Source: Fen-1254 sp963778945 (GTDB taxonomy: Bacteria > Bacteroidota > Ignavibacteria > UBA10030). From it: DNA of 64,000 nt. Positions within the stretch are counted from its first letter, which is position 1. Every line of letters starts with the position of its first letter. Below, one piece after another: positions 8,938-19,242 of this stretch. The stretch is from assembly GCA_963778945.1 (NCBI GenBank), contig CAVZWL010000026.1, positions 13,977 to 77,976 of the forward strand. The letters are read 5' to 3'. A model generated the notes under the pieces. The model was not told where the DNA came from, made no database searches, and saw only the letters and a list, made by a program, of their open reading frames with translations. Position numbers and translations under genes: made by a program.

Positions 8938-10859
8938 CGGATATGAATTTTAAGTTTCTTCAAGATATCGATACGCCTGCAGATTTACGCAAATTAGAAG
9001 AAAAGGATTTGCGTTCGGTGTGCGATGAAGTGCGGGAATACCTGATCGATTGCGTTTCGAAAAGCGGAGGGCATTTCGGCGCCGGCCTCGGCACAGTTGA
9101 ATTGACGGTAGCGCTTCATTATGTTTTCAATACGCCTTTTGATAAGCTTGTCTGGGATGTAGGGCATCAGGCCTATCCGCATAAAATTCTGACCGGTCGA
9201 AAAGACCGGATGCATACCATCCGCCAGCTCGGCGGCCTGAGCGGTTTTCTGAAACGAACGGAAAGCGAATACGATTCTTTCGGCGCCGGACATGCGAGCA
9301 CAGCCATCTCGGCTGCTTTGGGCATAGCTACTGCACGCGATCTGGCGCATGAGCAGTACAAGGTGATCGCTGTCGTGGGAGACGGTTCGATGACCGGCGG
9401 CATGGCGTATGAAGCGATGAACAACACAGGCCTCCTGAAAAAAGATATGATCGTCGTCTTGAATGATAATCACATGGTTTCACTCTCAAAGCATTCCCCG
9501 GGCGGATGGACCATTCAAGATTATTTCATAGAGATGCTGACGCGCCCTACCTATAACAGATTCAAGGCAAATGTATGGGACCTGACCGGCAAGTTGGATT
9601 CTTTCGGCGATCGGCTTCGATCCGTGGCGCGGAATATGGAGCGCGGCATCAAAGCTGTCTTCACTCCCGGCATGCTCTTCGAGTCTTTAGGATTCAGATA
9701 TTTCGGACCTATCAACGGTCACAATATAATTAAACTCGTGCAGCTCTTTAGGCATGTCAAAGATCTTAAAGGCCCTATTTTCATCCATATCAATACGGAA
9801 AAAGGAAAAGGATACGCCCCTGCGGAACGGGATGCGACCCGCTTCCATGGTGTTACGCCGTTCGATAAAATTACAGGGGAGGAACATAAAAAGGAGTCCT
9901 CCGCAGTCTCCTATACGACCGTTTTCGGCAAGACCCTTGTCGAGATTTGCAGACAAAATCCGAAAGTGATCGGTATAACGGCCGCTATGCCCGATGGAAC
10001 AGGATTGATTCATCTTCAGGAAGAGCTTCCGGAAAAATTTTTCGATGTCGGTATTGCAGAACAGCATGCCGTAACCTTTGCTGCCGGCATGGCGACAGAA
10101 GGCTATATACCGGTCGTCGCCATCTATTCGACATTTTTGCAGCGCGCCTTCGACCAAATTGTTCATGACTGCGCTCTTCAGGAGCTTCACGTTGTCTTTG
10201 TGATGGATCGCGGCGGTTTGGTCGGTGCGGACGGCGCTACTCATCATGGTGCGCTCGACCTTTCCTTCCTGCGCTGTGTCCAGGGAATGGTTGTTATGGC
10301 GCCGAAAGATCAACAGGAATTACGGGACATGCTTTTTACGGCTGTGGAGCGGAAAGGGGGGCCGATCGCTCTCCGTTATCCGCGAGGTGCAGCTCTCGGC
10401 GTTCCTGTACGAGACGGATTTTCTTCGATTGAAATCGGAAAAGGCGAGACGCTGCGCAAGGGCAAGGACGTCGCACTGCTTGCTGTGGGAGCAATGGTCG
10501 AGCAGGCGCAAAAAGCGGCGGAAATTTTAATGGCTCAGGGAATCGATGCGGAAGTCGTCAACATGCGATTTATCAAACCGATTGATCTGCCGCTTTTGAG
10601 CGAATTGGCCGGGCGGATCAAAATGATGGTAACACTTGAAGACAATGTCGTGCATGGCGGTTTCGGCGCCGGAGTGCTTGAAGCGTTGAGTGAAATCGGC
10701 GCTGCCGATGTTCATGTTCATCTGCACGGACTGCCGGATGAATTTATAGAGCAGGGTTCGCCGGCGGAATTATACCGGCTTTTAAAACTGGATGCCGCAG
10801 GTATTGCGGAAATAACGGAAAAATTTTTGGCAAGCTGTTCGGAACAAAAGAAACCATAA
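8934..10859 (+). CDS. dxs: 1-deoxy-D-xylulose-5-phosphate synthase
   Basis: First enzyme of the non-mevalonate isoprenoid pathway: thiamine-diphosphate-dependent condensation of pyruvate with glyceraldehyde 3-phosphate. 641 residues, full length and unbroken. SGGHFGAGLGTVEL occurs near residue 44. The ThDP motif GDGSMTGGMAYEAMNN starts near 148. The pyrimidine-domain block GIAEQHAVTFAAG lies near 371, and MDRGGLVGADGATHHG follows near 424. Also feeds thiamine and pyridoxal synthesis in many bacteria. An in-frame ATG at 8943 is an alternative start. Confidence 0.96.
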   Translation: MTDMNFKFLQDIDTPADLRKLEEKDLRSVCDEVREYLIDCVSKSGGHFGAGLGTVELTVALHYVFNTPFDKLVWDVGHQAYPHKILTGRKDRMHTIRQLGGLSGFLKRTESEYDSFGAGHASTAISAALGIATARDLAHEQYKVIAVVGDGSMTGGMAYEAMNNTGLLKKDMIVVLNDNHMVSLSKHSPGGWTIQDYFIEMLTRPTYNRFKANVWDLTGKLDSFGDRLRSVARNMERGIKAVFTPGMLFESLGFRYFGPINGHNIIKLVQLFRHVKDLKGPIFIHINTEKGKGYAPAERDATRFHGVTPFDKITGEEHKKESSAVSYTTVFGKTLVEICRQNPKVIGITAAMPDGTGLIHLQEELPEKFFDVGIAEQHAVTFAAGMATEGYIPVVAIYSTFLQRAFDQIVHDCALQELHVVFVMDRGGLVGADGATHHGALDLSFLRCVQGMVVMAPKDQQELRDMLFTAVERKGGPIALRYPRGAALGVPVRDGFSSIEIGKGETLRKGKDVALLAVGAMVEQAQKAAEILMAQGIDAEVVNMRFIKPIDLPLLSELAGRIKMMVTLEDNVVHGGFGAGVLEALSEIGAADVHVHLHGLPDEFIEQGSPAELYRLLKLDAAGIAEITEKFLASCSEQKKP

Positions 10860-10878
10860 CATAAACGAAAACACTCCT

Positions 10879-11890
10879 ATGGAAAAAGCTCGTATTGGCA
10901 TCGTCGGATTGGGCGGCATTGCCCAGACTATCCATCTTCCGGTCTTGAGCCGTTTCAATGATGTGGAAATTGTCGCTGTGTGCGATGCCGACCGTGCAAA
11001 AGCGCAGTATGTGGCGGATAAATTCAAAGTTCGCCGGTATTACAACAGTTTTGAAAAAATGCTGATCGTCGAACAGGATTTGGACGGCATCGATATCTGT
11101 ACGCCGACAAAATTTCACAAAGAAATGGCGATCGCAGCGATGGAGGCGAAACGAAATGTGCTGGTGGAAAAACCGCTGTCCCGGACCGCCAAAGAAGCGG
11201 AGGAAATCGTCCGTTGCGGCAAAGAAGATGCATATGAAATTGATGGTCGGCATGAACAACCGTTTCCGCCCCGATTCGATGATCTTGAAGAGTTTTGTGG
11301 AAGACAATGCTCTGGGAAAGATTTTCTATGCGAAAGCGGGCTGGTTTCGGAAGCTCAGCGAGGGCAGCAATTGGTTTACGAAAAAAGCCGAATCGGGAGG
11401 CGGTGTGGTCCTCGATCTTGGGATCGTCATGTTCGACCTTGCATTCTGGATGATGGGATATCCGGAAGTGAAGGAAGTGATGGCGACAAATTATTCGCAT
11501 CACACCAAAGACGTCGAAGACTCTTCGATCGTTTTCCTCAAAATGAAAAACGGATCGATCATGAGCATCGAATCGAGCTGGTCGTTCGAATCCACATCGG
11601 ACTTTTTTTACTGCGATTGTTTCGGAACGGAAGGAAGCGGTTCGCTCAATCCGTTCCGCATTATCAAACGCATGCACGACAATCTGGTCAATGTAGCTCC
11701 CGTATCCAACGAGACACCTCAGACACTCTATCGAAAATCATACGAGAACGAATTGAAACATTGGATCGGTTCGCTCCGGGGGCTGCATCCGGTTATTTCA
11801 ACGTGTGAAGAAGCCGTCCATCGCATGAAGATTGTGGATTTGATCTACAAATCTGCCAAGCGCGGGAAAGCTGTCACAGTTCAGAGCTAA
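10879..11890 (+). CDS. Gfo/Idh/MocA-family NAD(P) oxidoreductase (one frame break)
   Basis: Predicted cytoplasmic sugar or polyol dehydrogenase. The N-terminal Rossmann fold has IGIVGLGGIAQ, and the family catalytic motif appears as VEKPLS near residue 97. After a frame change near 11225 the C-terminal domain continues: MVGMNNRFRPDS, then SGGGVVLDLGIVMFDLAFWM, which contains the usual GG...D...H-like region with I/V at the His position. The reconstructed length of about 336 is normal. Substrate unknown. It lies 20 bases after dxs and 15 before the next gene. Confidence 0.8.
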
Positions 11891-11905
11891 CTCGGTTTAT
11901 CGGCT

Positions 11906-12727
11906 ATGAAAGCAAAAAAAAATATTCCGCAGCCGGGGAAAAACATTATAGCCCTCCTGACCGATTTTGGAACGGAGGATCATTATGTAGCGGCGATGAA
12001 GGGAAGGATTCTCTCCATCAATCCGTCGTCAGTCATTGTCGATATTACTCATGCGGTAGAGCCGCATAATGTCCGGCAAGGTGAATACCTTTTATGGTCG
12101 GCCTACCGCTTTTTCCCCAAGGGAACTATTTTTATCGGCATTGTCGATCCAGGTGTCGGCACGGAACGGAATATTCTGGCGGTTCAAACTCCGAAATATT
12201 CGTTTCTTGTCCCGCACAACGGTCTTGCGAATGCAATTCTCAACGAAGAGCCCAAGTTCGAAGCGGTTCGGATAGACTTTAAGAAATCCGCCGCCTATTT
12301 TCAATTTCCGATATCTGCGACATTTCATGGCCGAGATATTTTTGCTCCGTTGGCCGCTCATCTCTCGCTCGGTGCTAAAATCCAGAAGTTCGGGGAACGA
12401 GCTGACCTTTCGCCTGCCGTTCCCCTTTTCATGCAGATTCGGGACGAAATGGTCAAACCGAGCATCGTTCATATCGATCATTTTGGAAATATTATCACGA
12501 ATATCCGTGTCCCGGCACAGGCCGGGGCGGAACGAGCAGTCAAAGCTATCGGTATTGGGCGCAATCTTGTCTCGCGCTGGATAGGGGCCTATGCCGATGC
12601 TCCGGATAACACTCCCTGCCTTATCGTTGGCAGCAGCGGTCTTGTCGAAATTTCCATTAAGAATAAGAAAGCAGCGGCAGCTCTCAGCGTTTCACTCGAT
12701 ACTCCGTTAAAAATATACTGGCAATGA
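11906..12727 (+). CDS. SAM hydroxide adenosyltransferase family protein (DUF62)
   Basis: Member of the fluorinase-like family that hydrolyses S-adenosylmethionine to adenosine and methionine. Motifs in order: LLTDFGTEDHYVAAMKG near residue 17, IVDPGVGTER near 79, VPHNGLANAI, TFHGRDIFAPLAAHL near 138, and DHFGNIITNI near 193. 273 residues, slightly long for the family. The ATGA overlap with ribD (12724) suggests an operon with the riboflavin genes, although no metabolic link is obvious. Confidence 0.88.
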   Translation: MKAKKNIPQPGKNIIALLTDFGTEDHYVAAMKGRILSINPSSVIVDITHAVEPHNVRQGEYLLWSAYRFFPKGTIFIGIVDPGVGTERNILAVQTPKYSFLVPHNGLANAILNEEPKFEAVRIDFKKSAAYFQFPISATFHGRDIFAPLAAHLSLGAKIQKFGERADLSPAVPLFMQIRDEMVKPSIVHIDHFGNIITNIRVPAQAGAERAVKAIGIGRNLVSRWIGAYADAPDNTPCLIVGSSGLVEISIKNKKAAAALSVSLDTPLKIYWQ

Positions 12728-13813
12728 AAACGAGCGACGATATCCGGTTTATGCGCCGCTGCTTTGAACTTGCGCAGAAAGGTTCCGGCAGCGTCAGTCC
12801 GAATCCGATGGTCGGATGCGTGATTGTCCGGAACGGATTGATTGTCGGCGAAGGATATCATCGCGTGGCTGGCGGTCCGCATGCAGAAGTATATGCGCTG
12901 CGTAATGCCGGGGCGTCGGCGCGGAACGCAACCGTGTATGTAAACCTGGAGCCATGTTCCCATTATGGAAGGACTCCTCCCTGTGCGGAGGCGCTCATCA
13001 AAGCAGCATGTAAAAGAAGTGGTCATTGCCGTCAAAGATCCGAATCCGCTCGTCTTCGGAGGCGGAATCCGCGCCTTAAGAAATGCAGGCATTCAAGTCC
13101 GCTCCGGAATACTGCGGGCAGAAGCTGAACGGCTGAATGAAAGATTTTTTTACTGGATAAAACATCACATGCCTTTTACAGCGGTAAAGGTCGGTCAAAC
13201 ATTGGACGGCCGAATCGCCGATGCAAGGGGGCAGTCGAAATGGATTACATCGGAAGAGACGCGCCGCGCAGTGCATCGGCTGCGTGCAAATTTCGATGCG
13301 GTTCTTGTCGGGTCTCGGACCGTAAGAGCCGACAATCCCGAATTGACCGTTCGATATGGAAAAGGCCGCAGTCCGATCCGCATTGTCCTCGACGGCCGGA
13401 TGACGTCATCGATTCGCCGAAAAATATTTCAGACAGATCATGCCCGGACAATACTTTTATGTTCATCCAAAGCATTACATACACATGCACGCAAAGCAGC
13501 TCTCATAACGCGGCAGGGAGTGGATGTGGCGGCAATCGGAAAAGGTCCCGGCCTTGATCCCGTTTCAATCCTGAAATACCTTGCTTCAGAAGGAATTTCA
13601 TCGCTGCTCATCGAAGGCGGAGCTGAGACGATTGCTGCATTTCTTCAAAAAAGAGCAGTTCAGAAAATCTATTGTTTTACCGCTCCCAAAATTCTGGGCT
13701 CGGGCCTCCCGGCTTTTCTCCTGCCTGTTCGACCGCTGCATAAAGCGCTGCGATTTAAAGATGTACGCTGGACTTCGTTCGGAGACGATTATTTGTTTGA
13801 AGGTTCATTGTAA
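12724..13813 (+). CDS. ribD: Bifunctional riboflavin deaminase/reductase RibD (one frame break)
   Basis: Catalyses the second and third steps of riboflavin synthesis. The first piece carries the deaminase domain with zinc ligands in GGPHAEVYAL and LEPCSHYGRTPPC. A frame change near 13005 links ALIKA to HVKEVVIAVKDPNPLVFGGG, matching the family exactly across the break. The reductase domain follows (VGQTLDGRIADARGQSKWIT, NPELTVRYG, LIEGGAETIAAFL). Reconstructed length is about 363. Coupled upstream to the DUF62 gene; ribE follows 17 bases downstream. Confidence 0.9.
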
Positions 13814-13829
13814 ATTTCTTAAGGAAAAT

Positions 13830-14435
13830 ATGTTTACAGGATTGATAGAAGAAACCGGAACAATCGCCTCTCTTCGGAAGAAGAAGGGAAGCATTATTTT
13901 TACGCTTCGGTCTCAAAAGACATTACGGGGACTGAAAAGAGATCACAGTATAGCGGTTGACGGTGTTTGTCTGACCGTTATCAAACGCACCGCCGCAACC
14001 TTCGATGTCCAGGCGGTTGAAGAGACATTGAAAAAAACGACGCTTGGGAATTTGAATGCTGGAGATTTGGTCAATCTCGAACGGCCGCTTCTTCCCGACG
14101 GACGGCTCGGAGGGCATTTTGTTCTGGGGCATATCGATTGTACCGGAATTATTACGGACATTGAAACCAGGGAAAGCAGCAAAGTTTTTTGGATCCGAGT
14201 GCCGAAGAAGTTTGCACGCTATCTCATCCCGGTCGGCTCTGTTGCCGTCAACGGTATCAGTCTGACGATTGCGGATCTGAACAAAAATTCTTTTGCCGTA
14301 TCGATTATTCCTCTGACCATGGAAGTGACGGCATTTCCATTATACGGCAAAGGGAAAAAGGTTAATATTGAGTTCGATGTTTTAGGCAAATATGTGGAAC
14401 GCCTGCTGGAAGCGCGGGCTTCACGCGGCAGATGA
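13830..14435 (+). CDS. ribE: Riboflavin synthase alpha chain
   Basis: Dismutation of two 6,7-dimethyl-8-ribityllumazine molecules to riboflavin. Two tandem lumazine-binding repeats are visible: MFTGLIEETGTI...DHSIAVDGVCLTV and GHFVLGHIDCTGII...GSVAVNGISLTI. 201 residues, typical. The ATG at 13830 follows AAGGAAA and starts the canonical MFTGLIE; an open frame extends upstream but overlaps ribD. ribBA and ribH are not in the window. Confidence 0.95.
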   Translation: MFTGLIEETGTIASLRKKKGSIIFTLRSQKTLRGLKRDHSIAVDGVCLTVIKRTAATFDVQAVEETLKKTTLGNLNAGDLVNLERPLLPDGRLGGHFVLGHIDCTGIITDIETRESSKVFWIRVPKKFARYLIPVGSVAVNGISLTIADLNKNSFAVSIIPLTMEVTAFPLYGKGKKVNIEFDVLGKYVERLLEARASRGR

Positions 14436-14624
14436 TTTTTCAAGCATTGATCTCCATCAAAAAAATTAGAATGAGAGATTTATCCTTACGATTGTTTGTC
14501 GTTCCTAATTTCCGTATGTTCAAGAAGATGAAAATGCGAGTATGATTTCAATGAATTGCATTGCTGGAGAAAACGAATGAACTAATGGTACCATGTACAG
14601 ATCATCGTATCTTCAGTGCGATTC
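14436..14624. other. Intergenic gap ribE to outer-membrane protein gene
   Basis: 189 AT-rich bases with no open frame of note, no clear terminator hairpin and no repeat. A promoter for the downstream gene would be expected here but I cannot pick one out. Confidence 0.3.
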
Positions 14625-17600
14625 ATGAAATCTAATTATTTATTCTTCATATACAATACTGCCGCTCGGCATCCTTTTAGCTCAGTCCGGGCAAAGAAGA
14701 AGCATCGTCCTTCCCGGTCAATTATCACAGGTTTTTCTCGTTAGCCGATCGGATTCCGTCCTTCAGCTTCCGGATCAGTATATCGTCCCGGGAAGCGACC
14801 ATATCACAGTCGATTCTCTTCGTTCGATTCCGCAGACCGGATATTATTCTCTGGATGAAAGATCGGGAAGAATCGTTCTTCTTTCGGCATGGCATCGTTT
14901 GCTGAACGATACGATCTCGCATATTGTTCGGGTCGGTTATAGTGCGCTGCCGTTAAATTTTCAGCGGGAATATTTTCTTCATCAGATCGCTGTCAGGAAA
15001 GAACCGTCCGGGGAGCAGCGGTCGGTGCTCGTTTCCCCGTCCCCTGCCTGGAGCGAAGACATGTTCGGATCAGGATTCCAAAAAAGCGGTTCGCTCGTTC
15101 GCGGTTTTACCATCAGCAGCAATAACGATCTTTCTCTCACTTCCGGTTTTCGCATGCAGTTGGCGGGAAAACTTTCTTCCGATATCGACGTCAATGCTGC
15201 TCTCACCGATGAAAATACGCCGCTCCAGCCGGAAGGGACAACGCAGACGCTGCGCGAGGTCGATAAGGTTTTTATAGAAATCAAGCACCCGTCGTACGCA
15301 GCCACATTGGGCGATTTTACATTGAATGTCGGCCCTCAAGAAGGGGGAGAATTCGGGCAGCTCTCGAGAAAACTTCTCGGCGGAACGGGCAGTGCAAAAT
15401 TCGACCAGGCCGGCGATGCAGATATCGGCGGGACTGTCGAGGTAACCGGAGCGACTGCAAAAGGAAAATTTAACACGAATCAATTTCAGGGTGCGGACGG
15501 CGTGCAGGGGCCGTACCGCCTGACGGGAAAAAACGGCGAACAGCAACTCATTGTGATTGCCGGAAGCGAGCATGTTTATATCGACGGCAATACGATGGTT
15601 CGCGGGGAAACAAACGATTATACAATCGATTATACGAACGGTGAAGTGACATTTTCAAGCCGGAGACTGATTACCAGCGCCTCCCGGATTTCGGTCGATT
15701 TTGAATACAGCGACGAGCAATATACGAGAAATCTCGTTGCCGGGCTCGTTTCTACGGAGTCGTTCGGCAAGAGATTGAAACTGAACGTATCGTTCATGCA
15801 GGAAGCGGACGATCCGGATGCCCCGATCAATGCAACCCTGACCGATTCTCTCAAAGGGATTCTGGCCGGGAGCGGTTCGGATCCGTACAAAGCATCGGTC
15901 ACGGGAGTAACAGCGGCTCCTCTTGATTCGACAAACGGTTACGGCCTGGGGCAGTATACGAAAAGAGATACGGTTATCTCAGGAAAAAAATATGCGGTCT
16001 ACGTATTTGCTCCCGGGGATTCGGCCGCCTTATTCTCCGTAGCTTTCTCGTATGTCGCGGCTATGCCGCCGGATTCTGCCGGTTATGTGCGGATGATCAG
16101 CGGTTATTATAAATTTGCAGGCATCGGGGAAGGGAATTATCTGCCCCGTCAGTTCCTCCCTATGCCGCAGCTTCATCAGGTATTCGATATCAATGCTTCC
16201 GCGCAGGTCATGAAAGATTTCGACATTTCGGGTGAATATGCGGTCAGCAGACTTGATCATAACCGGTTGTCGGCAGCTGGATCCGATAGAGACAGGCGGA
16301 GCCATGCGTTTTGCGCTCCTGTATAATCCGAAAAACATTATCATCGGAGGAAAAAATTTCGGCGACCTTTCGATGTCGTTTACAGAGCACTTTGTCGATA
16401 AAGACTTTATTTCTGCAGACCGTATCAATGAAGTGGAATACGACCGCAAATGGAATATAGCATCGTCCGATTCTGCAAACGAAGAAATGCGCGAGTTTTC
16501 GATGTTCTATAATCCGGCAAAATCAGTTCATACCGGTTTTACATACGGTTCGATCGACCGCGCAGGGTGTTGAGCAATCGACGCGGGAATCGGCGAATGT
16601 GTCCCTGCAGGATTCTTCACTCCCGGTTATACAGTATCAAATTGAAAATATCGCTTCTTCCTCTGAAGACTCGTCGGCACAGTCTTCATGGATCCGGCAG
16701 AAGGGATCGATAGAGTACGAGCGGTACGGAGTAAGACCGGGGATCGGATTCGAAGCTGAACGTGATAAAATTCTTTCCGGCGCCTCCGATTCATTGCAGC
16801 AGGGAAGTTTTGATTTTCTCGAAATATCTCCAAAGCTTGCTTTTCCCCGAATCGGAAGAATGTCTCTTTCGGCAGAATATAAAATCCGTTCAGAGGACAG
16901 CACCGCAGCCGGTTCGATGGACCGTGCCTTTACATCGCTTACGCAGCTGTATACATGGCAGCTGCACGATTGGAATACTCTGAGCAGCGATCTGACTCTC
17001 TCGCTCCATAGAACCGATTTTACTGAAGAATTTAAACAGCGGGGAAATGCCGATGATGACGTGATTCTTGTCCGTTCGCAATCGAGGTATTCGCCTTTTC
17101 AGCACGGATTGGAAACCGATTGGTATTATGAGTTTTCCAACCAGCGAACGGCGCGGCTCGAACGAGTCTTTGTCCGTGTGCCGAAAGGGACCGGAAACTA
17201 CATTTATCTGGGGGATCTCAACAACAACGGCATTGCCGATGAAGACGAATTCCAAAAAGTCCTGTATGACGGGGATTATACGGCTACATACGTCCAAAGC
17301 GATACACTTTATCCGGTCTCGAGCCTGAAAGCAAGTACCCGCTGGAAATTTGTCCCATCGCGATTCATGTCAAAGCCGTCAACGGCGTTTGAAAAAATGC
17401 TGCAGGCGATATCTACGGAAACATACCTTCGCGTCGATGAAAAAAACAGCAGTCCGGACAGCAAACAAATCTATCTTCTCGATTTCAGCCGATTTCTCGA
17501 TCCTTCCACTACGATTGCAGGGTCGAATCAGATTCTGCAGGATATTTTCCTCTTTGAAGGCAAAAAGGATCTTTCGTTCCGATTCCGGCTTAATGTGCAA

Positions 17601-18176
17601 AACGGCCTGAACCAATATGTTTCCGATATCGAAGAGAGTCATTCGATAGAGAGATCGGTGCGTATGCAGTCACAATTGCTTCCCGAAATAGGAAATCAGA
17701 CAGATTTTATCAACAAAACCGACCAAATGACCGCTTCTTCTTATTCATCGGACGAAAGAAACTTGCTTTCGAACGGGATTCAATCCGATTTTTCATACCG
17801 TCCTGAACGGAACATTGAAGTAGGGTTTGTTTTCAGCGGGTCTGAGATTACCGACCGGCTTTATACGCGCAACCGCATAGCAGATCTTGACGGGCAGGAA
17901 ATCCGGATTGTTTTTTCACTTCCGACTGCCGGGCAGATAAAATTCGATTTTCAAAGGCAGGAAGTCTCCCTGACGGATGTACCTGCCGATTCTTTAACAT
18001 CGCTTCCCTTTGAATTCACAGAAGGAAGAGTTGTCGGAAGAACGTATCTCTGGAGTGTGACTTTCGATTATCATATCGCTGCAAATTTTCAGCTTTCCTT
18101 GAATTATGACGGGAGGGAAGAAGGAACTCATCCGATTGTGCACACGCTTCGGGCGGAGGCGCGGGCATTTTTTTGA
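14625..18176 (+). CDS. Very large outer-membrane/surface protein (three frame breaks)
   Basis: Reconstructed length is about 1180 residues. The N-terminus (ATG 14625, MKSNYLFFIYN) changes frame near 14662 into LGILLAQSGQ, giving a plausible signal peptide ending at AQS. The middle region contains HVYIDGNTMVRGETNDYTID and RISVDFEYSDEQYTRNLVAG, a beta-rich pattern I recall from uncharacterised FCB surface proteins. Further frame changes lie near 16272 and 16550. The C-terminal half is rich in alternating aromatic beta strands and ends in LRAEARAFF, a terminal Phe as in outer-membrane barrels. No enzymatic motif. The function is unknown; the outer-membrane location is an inference. Confidence 0.6.
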
Positions 18177-18204
18177 GAGAAAAAGAGAAAATAAAAAAAG
18201 ATTA

Positions 18205-18236
18205 ATTTCGCAGGATAAGCGAAATTCTCTTGCCTT
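18205..18236 (+). terminator. Possible terminator after the outer-membrane protein gene
   Basis: Perfect 8-bp stem AATTTCGC / GCGAAATT with a 7-base loop, 29 bases past the stop codon, followed by a pyrimidine-rich CTCTTGCC instead of a clean T-run. A weak intrinsic terminator or 3' stabiliser. Confidence 0.4.
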
Positions 18237-18373
18237 TCGTACACCTTTTCATTAATATTTTTAAATCCGAACTTCAGAATCCTCGATGTATCGATCAAAA
18301 TCGAAGCGGTGCTTTGCCGCAGAGCGCAGTATCTTGAAAGCTCGGCGAAGAAGGAGGGGACATAAAACTAAAA

Positions 18374-18883
18374 ATGAAAAAAATTTATTATACATCGTTC
18401 AATTCTAAAATCGGAACAATTCACGTAGCGTCGACCGAACGCGGCGTTTGCAAGATAGCCATTCCGGCTCAGACCAAAAAAGAATTCCTGCTCTGGATGA
18501 ACCGTCACACCAACGGCGCCGATCTGATCGAATCGTCGGCGAGAAACCGCCAGGTGATAGACGAATTGAACAGGTACTTTGAACGCCGGCTTGTTAAGTT
18601 CCACAGCGATCTGGATCCTATCGGAACAGAATTCCAGATCATGGTTTGGAAGGAATTGAAGCGCATTCGTTACGGATCCACGATCTCGTACAAAGACCTT
18701 GCGAAACGTGTCGGAAAACCCGGAGCTTTTCAAGCCGTAGGGCGGGCTAACGGATCGAATCCGCTGCCGATTATTGTTCCGTGTCATCGAGTCATCGGCA
18801 GCGATAAAAAATTGGTCGGCTACGCCGCTGGATTGAAGACAAAAGAATTTCTTCTCCGCCTCGAAGGAGCTATACCGGCGTAG
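18374..18883 (+). CDS. ogt: Methylated-DNA-[protein]-cysteine S-methyltransferase
   Basis: Suicide DNA repair protein that removes O6-alkyl groups from guanine. The active-site motif PCHRVIGSD has its acceptor Cys at residue 137. GTEFQIMVWKELKRI and ISYKDLAKRVGKPGAFQAVG are the helix-turn-helix and arginine-finger region, and VGYAAGLKTKEFLLRLEG is the usual C-terminal block. 169 residues, normal. Stands alone, with repeats downstream. Confidence 0.93.
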   Translation: MKKIYYTSFNSKIGTIHVASTERGVCKIAIPAQTKKEFLLWMNRHTNGADLIESSARNRQVIDELNRYFERRLVKFHSDLDPIGTEFQIMVWKELKRIRYGSTISYKDLAKRVGKPGAFQAVGRANGSNPLPIIVPCHRVIGSDKKLVGYAAGLKTKEFLLRLEGAIPA

Positions 18884-18886
18884 AGC

Positions 18887-18975
18887 GGTAAATGGTCAAT
18901 AGTAAATGGCGAATGGTGGCCGGAGGCCTGAAAAAGTTATTCTGCATTAGCAGAATTCAAATCGGAGAAGAGAAA
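18887..18975 (+). repeat. Hairpin repeat element, copy 1, with heptamer lead-in
   Basis: Begins with 7-bp units (GGTAAAT GGTCAAT AGTAAAT GGCGAAT), then the core GGTGGCCGGAGGCCTG, then a hairpin TTCTGC-ATTA-GCAGAA followed by TTCAAAT. Related copies occur at 29692-29786 and, inverted, at 59593-59698 and 59901-59998. Confidence 0.75.
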
Positions 18976-19242
18976 CAATAAACTGCGAATCCGGATATTA
19001 AGAATTGCGCACGGCAAATTTATTCAATTCTAAATCTATCTCCTAAATTCTGGCTTCTGACTTCTGTCTTCTTAATTCTGACTTCTGAATTCAGTATTTG
19101 CCCTCGCAGCAATTATTCCTTATCATAACAAGCGTAGATATTAAAAACCGTTCCAGTCAAAAACTCCGGCATTTATATTCTCCGAATTGCTGCTCCTTAG
19201 GGACCGTTTTTACCGTACCAATATTTTCAAAGTTCTCATTGC
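18976..19242. repeat. Gene-free gap with a heptamer array (ATTCTGA type)
   Basis: Positions 19047-19095 read as a run of 7-base units: ATTCTGG, CTTCTGA, CTTCTGT, CTTCTTA, ATTCTGA, CTTCTGA. The rest of the gap up to uvrD is unremarkable AT-rich DNA and presumably holds the uvrD promoter. Confidence 0.7.
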
